8,935 bases of DNA from JAIXUI01 sp943373175 (GTDB lineage Bacteria > Bacteroidota > Bacteroidia > UBA7662 > JAIXUI01), in contig CALSBM010000094.1 of assembly GCA_943373175.1 (NCBI GenBank), forward strand, positions 1 through 8,935, in the 5' to 3' direction. Positions 1 through 5,908 of this stretch are shown one piece after another. A model generated the notes under the pieces. It had not been told where the DNA came from and ran no database searches. It saw nothing but the letters and a program-made list of their open reading frames with translations. The number at the start of each line of letters is the position of its first letter. Within the stretch, counting starts at the first letter, position 1. The position numbers were made by a program, and so were the translations under genes.

Positions 1-738
1 AACAACCGGATGTCCGCCGCGTTCAGAGAAACCATCTTTTACTTCGTCGTTGGCTAAGACAGTTCCAAGAGCAGGACACCAATTTACCATAGTCTCGCTG
101 AGATAGGCAAGACGGAAATGCTGAAGAACTTTTTCTTGAGTGGCTTCACTCATTTTTTTCCACTGACTTGCAGAAAAAGAGCAAAGTTCGTATTCAATAT
201 TTCCGGTCAGGTTTTCTTCGTAGTGGGTATAGCCCTGATTTTCAAATTTAGTACTCAAGGTGTTAATGGACTCTGCCAACCCCTTCTCTCCGTTATACCA
301 TGACTTGAACAATTGCAGGAAAATCCATTGAGTCCAGCGGTAATATTGAGGGTCAGAAGTTCGAATTTCGCGTGACCAGTCGTAGCCTAAGCCAATTTTA
401 TTTAACTGTTCCTTATAGCGGGCGATATTGCTTTCGGTAGTAACCGCAGGATGCTGCCCGGTTTGAATAGCATATTGCTCGGCAGGCAAACCAAAAGAGT
501 CGAAGCCCATAGGATGGAGCACTTCAAACCCCTGCATTCTTTTGTAGCGGGAGAAGATGTCGGTGGCGATATATCCCAGTGGATGACCAACATGAAGCCC
601 TGCACCGGAAGGGTAGGGGAACATGTCTAGCACATAAAATTTGGGTCGATCTAGAGAAGGAGTAACCTGATAAGTATGGTGATTTTGCCAGTAAGCCTGC
701 CAACGCGACTCAATCTCCGAAGTGTTCATCTCAGCCAT
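1..738 (-). CDS. leuS: Leucine--tRNA ligase, N-terminal part (truncated by window edge)
   Basis: Class I aminoacyl-tRNA synthetase that charges tRNA-Leu with leucine in the cytoplasm. Only the first 246 codons are present; the gene runs out of the window at base 1. The start is ATG at 738-736; a second in-frame ATG lies three codons later and is a possible alternative. The N-terminus has the LeuRS signature MFPYPSGAGLHVGH at about residues 39-52, with the ATP-binding HIGH-type motif as HVGH (49-52). This is followed by HPMGFDSFGLPAEQYAI and GLGYDWSREI. Residues 160-215 form a divergent insert ahead of NWCPALGTVLANDEV, as I recall from Bacteroidota LeuRS and not from E. coli. The gene is transcribed divergently from ftsX. 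The editing domain, KMSKS loop and anticodon domain lie outside the window. Identification is firm. Confidence 0.97.
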   Translation of the reverse strand, partial: MAEMNTSEIESRWQAYWQNHHTYQVTPSLDRPKFYVLDMFPYPSGAGLHVGHPLGYIATDIFSRYKRMQGFEVLHPMGFDSFGLPAEQYAIQTGQHPAVTTESNIARYKEQLNKIGLGYDWSREIRTSDPQYYRWTQWIFLQLFKSWYNGEKGLAESINTLSTKFENQGYTHYEENLTGNIEYELCSFSASQWKKMSEATQEKVLQHFRLAYLSETMVNWCPALGTVLANDEVKDGFSERGGHPVV

Positions 739-752
739 GGGAAAAATTTGCC

Positions 753-760
753 CAAAGATA
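753..760 (-). promoter_or_regulatory. Candidate leuS promoter, Bacteroidota -7 element
   Basis: On the minus strand this reads TATCTTTG, a full match to the Bacteroidota sigma-70-type -7 consensus TAnnTTTG. It ends 14 bases before the leuS ATG, so the leader would be only about 8-11 nt. No clear TTG -33 element is seen at the expected spacing (the nearest sequence is GTTAAG, reading down from 781), so this rests on one half of the promoter. It lies in the 54-bp gap between leuS and ftsX. Confidence 0.5.
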
Positions 761-792
761 AGCACCTGAATTTCTCTTAACTTAGTCGCCCG

Positions 793-1671
793 ATGGCGCA
801 AAGTGGGTTAAAATATTTCCGCATGCGAGCCAGGCGTGCTGCATTAAGCTCGGTGGTTTCGGTAACGTTGGTACTTTATGTACTGGGTTTGTTCGGATTG
901 ATAGCGTTACATGCTAACTCATTGTCGGCTTTTGTGCGCGAAAACCTTCTATTACAGGTGTTTCTGGACGAGGAAGCTACTGCTGGTCCGATAAATCAAT
1001 TGTACCGTGAACTAAAGGTTTCACCGTTTACTAAGTCGATACAATACATCAACAAAGAAGAAGCTTCAGGATTGTTAAAACGTGATTTAGGGGAAGATTT
1101 TGTCAGTTTTCTAGATTACAATCCGCTGATGGCATCATTTAACATCAACTTAAGAGCGGATTATGCAAGAAGAGACAGTATTTTGCCGGTGAAAGCCCGT
1201 TTAAATTTACATCCTATTGTGAAGGAAGTTTATTATCAAGAAAATGCACTTCAGTTATTAGATGAACATGCCGACCAAGTGATTCTGATCTTTGGCGGAT
1301 TAAGTCTTGTACTTCTAATAACAAGCTTAATTCTTATTAATCAGTCGGTTAAGCTTTCCCTTTTCTCTCAACGATTTTTAATAAAGACCATGCAGCTTGT
1401 AGGTGCTACACGTTCTTTTATCCGCAAACCCTACCTGATAAAAGCCTTGTTTAACGGATTTATTTCCGGGGTATTAGCCGTATTGTTGTTAGTTGCTTCA
1501 ATGGCTGTTGCCCAATACCGATTGCCGGAACTGGCAGCACTACAACGTTGGGAACAAGTAGGAGTGCTACTTGCAGCAGTACTTGGTGCAGGACTATTTC
1601 TCAGTTGGTTTTCCACTTACACCGCGATTAGTCGTTATTTGCGGTACAACCTTGAAGAACTCTATTCTTAA
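793..1671 (+). CDS. ftsX: Cell-division ABC transporter permease FtsX
   Basis: Inner-membrane permease-like subunit of FtsEX. With the ATPase FtsE it couples ATP hydrolysis to activation of periplasmic peptidoglycan hydrolases at the division site. The 292-residue product has the FtsX topology. A basic cytoplasmic N-terminus precedes TM1 at about 19-41, a large periplasmic domain runs from about 42 to 162, and TM2-TM4 lie at about 163-185, 218-241 and 255-277. The family motif before TM3 is visible as IKTMQLVGATRSFIRKPYL (198-215 region). The length fits Bacteroidota FtsX. I prefer the first ATG because KYFRMRARR before TM1 resembles homologues; an in-frame ATG at 823 would drop part of that region. 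ftsE is not adjacent, which is usual in this phylum. The gene is first in the plus-strand block, and its stop is one base before the next start. Confidence 0.93.
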   Translation: MAQSGLKYFRMRARRAALSSVVSVTLVLYVLGLFGLIALHANSLSAFVRENLLLQVFLDEEATAGPINQLYRELKVSPFTKSIQYINKEEASGLLKRDLGEDFVSFLDYNPLMASFNINLRADYARRDSILPVKARLNLHPIVKEVYYQENALQLLDEHADQVILIFGGLSLVLLITSLILINQSVKLSLFSQRFLIKTMQLVGATRSFIRKPYLIKALFNGFISGVLAVLLLVASMAVAQYRLPELAALQRWEQVGVLLAAVLGAGLFLSWFSTYTAISRYLRYNLEELYS

Positions 1672-1672
1672 T

Positions 1673-1891
1673 ATGAGCAACCCCAATACTAATTTCCTTT
1701 TTGGAAAGACTAATTTCATGATTGCCGGAGCTGGTTTACTGCTGATGGTAATTGGCTATTTTTTAATGTCAGGTTCTGAAAACCTATACAGCCCAGTGAA
1801 AATTACTTTAGCACCTATCCTTGTTTTACTTGGGTTTGTGCTTGAAGTTGTGGCTATTCTCTACCGGGATAAATCGAAATTGGAACAATGA
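1673..1891 (+). CDS. DUF3098 family small membrane protein
   Basis: A 72-residue protein with two predicted membrane helices, about 14-33 (NFMIAGAGLLLMVIGYFLM) and 43-64 (ITLAPILVLLGFVLEVVAIL), and a charged C-terminal tail (YRDKSKLEQ). The N-terminal FGKTNF, the FLMSG turn and the ITLAPILVLLGF segment match DUF3098 as I remember the family. Its function is unknown. I chose the ATG at 1673 because it follows the ftsX stop by one base and gives a family-length product; an upstream ATG at 1571 in the same frame would lie inside ftsX. The stop overlaps the uppP start in an ATGA junction, which suggests translational coupling. Its constant place between ftsX and uppP in related genomes (from recollection) hints at an envelope role, but that is only inference. 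Confidence 0.88.
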   Translation: MSNPNTNFLFGKTNFMIAGAGLLLMVIGYFLMSGSENLYSPVKITLAPILVLLGFVLEVVAILYRDKSKLEQ

Positions 1892-2673
1892 CCGTTCTAG
1901 AAGCAGTTCTGATTGCGATAGTAGAAGGCATTACAGAATTTTTACCTGTTTCTTCAACCGGCCACATGATTCTTACCCAAGGCCTTCTTGGGATGAAATC
2001 TGATGACTTTCTGAAGGCATTCACGGTAAACATTCAGTTTGGAGCCATTCTAAGTGTTGTAGTTCTTTACTGGAAGCGATTTTTCCAAACCGTAGATTTT
2101 TATGTGAAACTTTTCATCGCTTTCCTTCCTGCAGCCCTCATTGGCTTTCTCCTTGGAGACCAAATTGACGCGATGCTTGAAAGTGTTCCCGTTGTAGCAG
2201 TTAGTCTTCTCTTGGGAGGATTTATCCTTCTCAAAGTAGATGATTGGTTTAAGTCAAACGAGTTAGAGCCAGAAAAGCCAGTTAAGCCAGCCAATGCGTT
2301 AATGATTGGCTTTTTTCAATGTTTAGCGCTCATTCCGGGTGTTTCGCGTTCAGCGGCTACCATAATCGGTGGGATGCAAAGCGGATTCAATCGTAAACAA
2401 GCGGCAGAATTTTCTTTTTTTCTTGCAGTGCCTACAATGTTTGCCGCTTCAGGGTACAAATTGCTCAAGAATCACGAAGCTATCACGTCAGACAACATTA
2501 GCTTGTTGCTTATTGGAAACGCAGTTGCTTTTATTGTGGCTTTGCTTGCCATAAAAACATTCATTGGAATGCTGACTAAGTACGGATTTAAGGTATTCGG
2601 ATATTATAGAATCATCGTAGGAGCATTGATTCTTATTCTTTTGGCATTAGATATTCCATTAGATATTCATTGA
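1888..2673 (+). CDS. uppP: Undecaprenyl-diphosphate phosphatase UppP (BacA)
   Basis: Integral membrane phosphatase that converts undecaprenyl pyrophosphate to undecaprenyl phosphate, recycling the lipid carrier for peptidoglycan and other envelope glycans. Overproduction of this family gives bacitracin resistance. The 261-residue, highly hydrophobic product shows both catalytic signatures. The first is the (E/Q)xxxE motif, EGITE at 13-17, followed by FLPVSSTGH ending at H26. The second is PGVSRSAAT at 150-158 with R154. The spacing E13-E17-H26 equals that of E. coli BacA E17-E21-H30. A charged loop at about 117-134 (VDDWFKSNELEPEKPVKP) separates the halves. The start overlaps the DUF3098 stop by 4 bases (ATGA), and the TGA stop overlaps the truB TTG start. 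Confidence 0.97.
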   Translation: MTVLEAVLIAIVEGITEFLPVSSTGHMILTQGLLGMKSDDFLKAFTVNIQFGAILSVVVLYWKRFFQTVDFYVKLFIAFLPAALIGFLLGDQIDAMLESVPVVAVSLLLGGFILLKVDDWFKSNELEPEKPVKPANALMIGFFQCLALIPGVSRSAATIIGGMQSGFNRKQAAEFSFFLAVPTMFAASGYKLLKNHEAITSDNISLLLIGNAVAFIVALLAIKTFIGMLTKYGFKVFGYYRIIVGALILILLALDIPLDIH

Positions 2674-3359
2674 GAAGGTTTGATTTCGAGCTTGGAGAAG
2701 TACTGCTGATGGATAAAGCCCTCGGTGATACTTCTTTTCAATTAGTAAAGAAAGTTAAACGCATTACCCGGGCTGCTAAAATTGGCCACGCCGGAACATT
2801 AGATCCTTTGGCTACCGGGTTGCTGATTTTATGCACAGGCAAGAAAACGAAGTCCATTTCTGAGTTTCAGGAACTTGAAAAGGAATATACCGGTGTTATC
2901 ACACTTGGGTTTGTAACCCCGAGTTACGATTTAGAAACTGCCCCTGAACAGCACTGCGACACTTCTTTAGTTACCAAGGAACAAGTAGTGGCAGCAATGT
3001 CTAAGTTTTTAGGACTCATATTGCAACGCCCACCTGTTTATTCTGCCATTAAGGTTGACGGTAAACGAGCGTATAAATCGGCTCGACAAGGTATAGAAGT
3101 TGAAATCAAAGAGCGGCCTGTTGAGCTGTTTTCCTTCGAAGTAGAAAAATGGGCAAATCCTGAAATTCATTTCAGGGTTAGGTGTTCTAAAGGTACTTAT
3201 ATCCGTACTCTTGCCCACGACGTTGGGAAGGCGCTTGGAGTAGGAGGCACCCTCACGGCTTTGTGCAGAACGGCAATTGGCTCACACCGTTTGGAAGAAG
3301 CCTTAACAACGGAACAATTACAAGCGTTAATAAAGCCGGAAAATGGAGATCTTCCGTAG
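2670..3359 (+). CDS. truB: tRNA pseudouridine(55) synthase TruB, short form, TTG start
   Basis: Converts U55 of the tRNA T-loop to pseudouridine. The catalytic aspartate is D45 in GHAGTLDPLATG. Other active-site motifs are EKEYTG (Y73), PPVYSAIKVDGKRAY (121-135) and CSKGTYIRTLAHDVG (172-186, with Y177 and R179). At 229 residues it ends near TALCRTAIG plus a short tail and lacks the C-terminal PUA domain of E. coli TruB (about 314 residues), which is normal for Bacteroidota. The start is a TTG at 2670 overlapping the uppP stop as TTGA. The first ATG (2709) would remove FDFELGEVLL, which is conserved in relatives, so a non-ATG start is needed. One oddity is the usual KPxGxTS motif, which reads KALGDTS at 16-22. 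The 3' end overlaps ribF by 17 bases. Confidence 0.95.
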   Translation: MRRFDFELGEVLLMDKALGDTSFQLVKKVKRITRAAKIGHAGTLDPLATGLLILCTGKKTKSISEFQELEKEYTGVITLGFVTPSYDLETAPEQHCDTSLVTKEQVVAAMSKFLGLILQRPPVYSAIKVDGKRAYKSARQGIEVEIKERPVELFSFEVEKWANPEIHFRVRCSKGTYIRTLAHDVGKALGVGGTLTALCRTAIGSHRLEEALTTEQLQALIKPENGDLP

Positions 3360-4275
3360 TCTTGACTCTTACCAATCTAACGATCGACTCGTAGTAACTA
3401 TTGGCACTTACGACGGAGTCCATTATGGTCATCGGGTATTACTCGCAAGGATTAGAGCACTTGCTGAAGAGCGAGAAATGAAGTCTGCTTTGATCACTTT
3501 TGAGCCGCATCCAAGAATTGCGTTAAATAAGGATGTAGAAAAACTACGATTGCTTACTTCAACTGATGAGAAAATTGCCTTATTAGCAGAAGAGCAACTC
3601 GATAAACTCTTCATCCTTCCATTTGGTGAAACCTTATCGCGTTTATCTGCCGAAGATTTTGTTTCTGATGTTCTTGTAAAAGCGCTGAACGCCGGCATTG
3701 TGGTCATAGGCCATGACCATCGTTTTGGCCACGACCGTAAGGGCGATATTCGTTTTCTGCGTGAACGAGCCATGGAGTATCAATTTGAAGTAGAAGAGAT
3801 CCCACGCCAGCAACTTACGAACTGGGAAGTGAGTTCTACTCAAATCCGTCAGCATCTTCAGTCAGGAGATTTGAAAAAAGCTAATCAACTCCTTACCAAG
3901 CCTTACCTCATTCGAGGTGAGGTTGTTAAAGGAGACCAATTAGGCAGAACATTAGGCTTTCCAACCGCCAACCTTTCGTTGCCGAATCCTTATAAACTAC
4001 TTCCCCCTGAAGGCATTTATGCTGTAATGGCCGGAGATGAAGAAACGCTTCATCCTGCAATGCTATACATAGGTAGGAGGCCCAGTTTGTCAGGTTTTTC
4101 TGAGCTTAGGATTGAAGTCAATATCCTCGATTTTTCAGAAGACTTGTATGGAAAATATTTGAATGTTAGGGTTCATGGTTTTATCCGACCTGATCGAAAG
4201 TTTGACAACCTGGATGAGTTAAAATCAGCATTGAAAGAAGATGAAAAGGCTACCAGAACCTTTTTTTCTATCTAA
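3343..4275 (+). CDS. ribF: Bifunctional riboflavin kinase / FAD synthetase RibF
   Basis: Phosphorylates riboflavin to FMN and adenylylates FMN to FAD in the cytoplasm. The 310-residue product has both domains. The N-terminal nucleotidylyltransferase domain (about 1-180) shows GTYDGVHYGH (21-30; the family usually has F for Y23), ITFEPHP (51-57), VIGHDHRFGHDRKGD (121-135) and SSTQIR (164-169). The C-terminal flavokinase domain (about 186-310) shows GDQLGRTLGFPTANL (197-211), EGIYAV (223-228), YIGRRPS (242-248) and the IEVNILDF segment, with E258 the likely catalytic base. The ATG at 3343 lies inside truB. The product from this ATG begins MEIFRSL, like the N-termini of relatives, so the 17-base overlap looks real and suggests coupled translation. 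The stop is 9 bases before the next gene. Confidence 0.97.
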   Translation: MEIFRSLDSYQSNDRLVVTIGTYDGVHYGHRVLLARIRALAEEREMKSALITFEPHPRIALNKDVEKLRLLTSTDEKIALLAEEQLDKLFILPFGETLSRLSAEDFVSDVLVKALNAGIVVIGHDHRFGHDRKGDIRFLRERAMEYQFEVEEIPRQQLTNWEVSSTQIRQHLQSGDLKKANQLLTKPYLIRGEVVKGDQLGRTLGFPTANLSLPNPYKLLPPEGIYAVMAGDEETLHPAMLYIGRRPSLSGFSELRIEVNILDFSEDLYGKYLNVRVHGFIRPDRKFDNLDELKSALKEDEKATRTFFSI

Positions 4276-4284
4276 CTTATAATT

Positions 4285-5325
4285 ATGAACTTTCTGAATG
4301 CAACCTTGGAACTGCTTTCAGTTCATTATGTGGGCAATATTGGGCACGGTGAACCATTAATTCATGCGAGCGAAGCCATTAAGCCCGAAGAAAATTTAGG
4401 TCGTACTATTCGCGACTTTTTTACCGGGAGGTTTAACAGCCAGCATGAGCGATGGTCCTTTGTTCATCATCAAGATTTACAATATCATTTGCTTTATAAT
4501 CTATGCAAGCAAGTTTTTGAAACACCTAACAGGTTTCATGATGCCGCAAGTGGTATTGCCAGGCACTTGCATCAGCAATCGAGGCATCCGATGATCAAGG
4601 CTGGAGAATTGTTTGTAACACTCTTCAGAGAGGTTGAATTGGATGGTAGGCGAATAAAGGCCATTGGGATTTTTAAAACCGAAACCCGAACTTCATTTTT
4701 TGATGTGGTTCAGGAAGAAGGTGATTTAGTTCTGGGTTATCAAGAAGGGATAGAACTAAGTAAATTCGAAAAAGGAGCACTCATTTTAGATACCGGAAGG
4801 GAGCAAGGGTATCAGATAGCGTTATCAGATCGTCAGTCAAAAGCAGAAGAAAGCCAGTATTGGACAGAGTCATTTTTAACAGCAGAACCCTGTAACGATA
4901 GTTTTCAGAAAACTCGACAGGTTATGAACAGGACTAAAGATTTCATACAATTTGGGGTCGTCGAATCCTTGGACTTTTCAAAAGCAGAAGCCATCGACCT
5001 CATGAACCGGACTGCTGAATACTTCAAGTCGAATGAACAGTTTTCAAAAAGCAATTTTGAGGAAGAAGTCTTGCAGGAAAAGCCACTAATCGATCATTTC
5101 AGGACGTTTACTGATCGTGATCAATCCGAAGGTTTCGGATTTTGGGAAGATGGATTTGAGTTATCAGCTCAAGCAGTAAAAAAGCAGCAAAAGGTCTTTA
5201 AAAGTGTTTTAAAGTTGGATCGCAACTTCCATGTATATATTCACGGAGATAAAAGCATGATAGAACGCGGGATGGAACCTGACGGAAGAAAGTTTTATAA
5301 ACTCTATTTTGAACAGGAAGAGTAG
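4285..5325 (+). CDS. 37-kDa nucleoid-associated protein (NA37/YejK family)
   Basis: A 346-residue soluble protein with no membrane segments, of the NA37 family (E. coli YejK/NdpA), found with the nucleoid. Its molecular role is poorly known. Recognition rests on the conserved centre, HPMIKAGELFVTLF (about 101-114) followed by IKAIGIFKTETRTSFFDV, and on the family's length and layout. The C-terminal third is rich in Glu, Lys and Phe (SNEQFSKSNFEEEV onwards) and ends with an acidic EQEE. The start is ATG after the A/T-rich leader CTTATAATT, with no Shine-Dalgarno. It is the last gene of the plus-strand block and is followed by a 147-bp gap. No symbol is given because Bacteroidota homologues are usually annotated only as nucleoid-associated protein. 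The family assignment is from memory of the motif and should be confirmed by a profile search. Confidence 0.82.
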   Translation: MNFLNATLELLSVHYVGNIGHGEPLIHASEAIKPEENLGRTIRDFFTGRFNSQHERWSFVHHQDLQYHLLYNLCKQVFETPNRFHDAASGIARHLHQQSRHPMIKAGELFVTLFREVELDGRRIKAIGIFKTETRTSFFDVVQEEGDLVLGYQEGIELSKFEKGALILDTGREQGYQIALSDRQSKAEESQYWTESFLTAEPCNDSFQKTRQVMNRTKDFIQFGVVESLDFSKAEAIDLMNRTAEYFKSNEQFSKSNFEEEVLQEKPLIDHFRTFTDRDQSEGFGFWEDGFELSAQAVKKQQKVFKSVLKLDRNFHVYIHGDKSMIERGMEPDGRKFYKLYFEQEE

Positions 5326-5331
5326 TCCATA

Positions 5332-5379
5332 TTTTGTTCGCTGCTCTCACTATGTTCTTATCGCTAATCAGTAACAAAA
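5332..5379 (+). terminator. Weak inverted repeat downstream of the NA37 gene
   Basis: TTTTGTT (5332-5338) is the reverse complement of AACAAAA (5373-5379), with CTG/CAG possibly extending the stem inward across a loop of about 30 bases. It begins 7 bases after the NA37 stop, where the housekeeping block should end. The stem is A/T-rich and no T-tract follows directly, so it is a poor intrinsic terminator. The rest of the gap up to 5447 shows nothing I recognise. Confidence 0.15.
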
Positions 5380-5447
5380 CGCTATACCCTATTTTCAGTT
5401 TGGCAATATTTTAATCTATTCCCAATAAAAGCATGGTTTATTAAAGA

Positions 5448-5455
5448 TAAATTTG
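5448..5455 (+). promoter_or_regulatory. Candidate promoter (-7 element) for the small gene and dabAB
   Basis: TAAATTTG matches the Bacteroidota -7 consensus TAnnTTTG at every fixed position. It sits 17 bases before the ATG at 5473, in the only sizeable plus-strand intergenic gap, giving a leader of about 12 nt. No TTG -33 element appears at the usual spacing. I see no similar element between 5854 and 5908, so dabA is likely transcribed from here together with the small gene. Confidence 0.45.
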
Positions 5456-5472
5456 TCTGATAATAAATTTTC

Positions 5473-5853
5473 ATGCGTCAAACCCGCTTTTTCCATTTCA
5501 TTCGAGTCGTCCCAGTTTTTCTGGTGGTGATGACATTGGTATGGTCAGGAGTGATGTTTCACGAGTCCCACAGTTTTGCTATTTCTGAAGTAGGTAAAAC
5601 GGTAAGCAGGGGAGGAGTAAGCTCAATGGGTTTGTTATACACTTTTTTGGAAGGTGAGGAATCTTTCAAAGAAGTAGAAGGTGAACAATGCCAGCATGAT
5701 GGCAAAATAGTCCATTTTAAAGAAGGCCACAGCTACCTCAATGGATGGGTGAGTGCCGGTTACTGGCTACAAGGTAAACGCTCTAATGTTTTAATTCAAT
5801 TAACAGATGTAGCGTTGTATCGGATGTATTGTCAGTTGAAAATTGATTGCTGA
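5473..5853 (+). CDS. Unrecognised small membrane-anchored protein upstream of dabA
   Basis: A 126-residue product I do not recognise. The N-terminus is basic (R2, R5, R11), followed by one hydrophobic helix at about 12-29 (VVPVFLVVMTLVWSGVMF). There is no lipobox and no clear AxA cleavage site, so a signal anchor with the C-terminal 95 or so residues outside the cytoplasm is the simplest reading. That part has an acidic patch (EGEESFKEVEGEQ, 60-72), several His and Cys (H75, H81, H86; C73, C120, C126) and a Gly/Trp/Tyr-rich stretch (SYLNGWVSAGYWLQGK). C73 and C120 or C126 could form a disulfide. The promoter candidate just upstream and the uninterrupted frame favour a real gene. It lies 55 bases before dabA on the same strand, and its stop codon forms the foot of the hairpin before dabA. 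A role in carbon uptake is inference from position alone. Confidence 0.65.
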   Translation: MRQTRFFHFIRVVPVFLVVMTLVWSGVMFHESHSFAISEVGKTVSRGGVSSMGLLYTFLEGEESFKEVEGEQCQHDGKIVHFKEGHSYLNGWVSAGYWLQGKRSNVLIQLTDVALYRMYCQLKIDC

Positions 5854-5891
5854 AACCTGAATCCTGAACAGGATTGCGAATTTCAGTTTCA
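5851..5891 (+). promoter_or_regulatory. Nested inverted repeat (hairpin) between the small gene and dabA
   Basis: The inner palindrome AATCCTGAACAGGATT (5860-5875) is perfect: a 6-bp stem AATCCT/AGGATT with loop GAAC. Around it, TGAAACCTGAA (5851-5861) pairs with TTCAGTTTCA (5882-5891) apart from one bulged C, leaving GCGAAT (5876-5881) unpaired. The two stems share A5860-A5861. The TGA stop of the small gene is at the base of the outer stem. A run of six T (5903-5908) directly precedes the dabA ATG but is 11 bases from the stem, so this is not a standard terminator. It could be an attenuating or mRNA-stabilising hairpin that lowers dabA expression relative to the small gene, or the inner palindrome could be a protein-binding operator. 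Confidence 0.5.
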
Positions 5892-5908
5892 CCATTTTCA
5901 ACTTTTTT

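Noticed and set aside
118..605. Open frames opposite and alongside leuS (118-303 plus, 402-605 minus).
   Set aside because: They overlap well-conserved LeuRS coding sequence, and their translations show no recognisable family or plausible start context.
778..785. TAACTTAG as a -7 element for ftsX.
   Set aside because: One mismatch to TAnnTTTG, no -33 at a fitting distance (TTTG at 747-750 is too far), and it would leave almost no leader. An ftsX promoter should be in this 54-bp gap but I cannot place it.
4244..4267. Inverted repeat AAAAGG/CCTTTT followed by Ts at the end of ribF, resembling an intrinsic terminator.
   Set aside because: Only two G-C pairs, most of the T-run is used by the stem, and it lies inside the ribF coding sequence 9 bases before the next gene. 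Chance is more likely.
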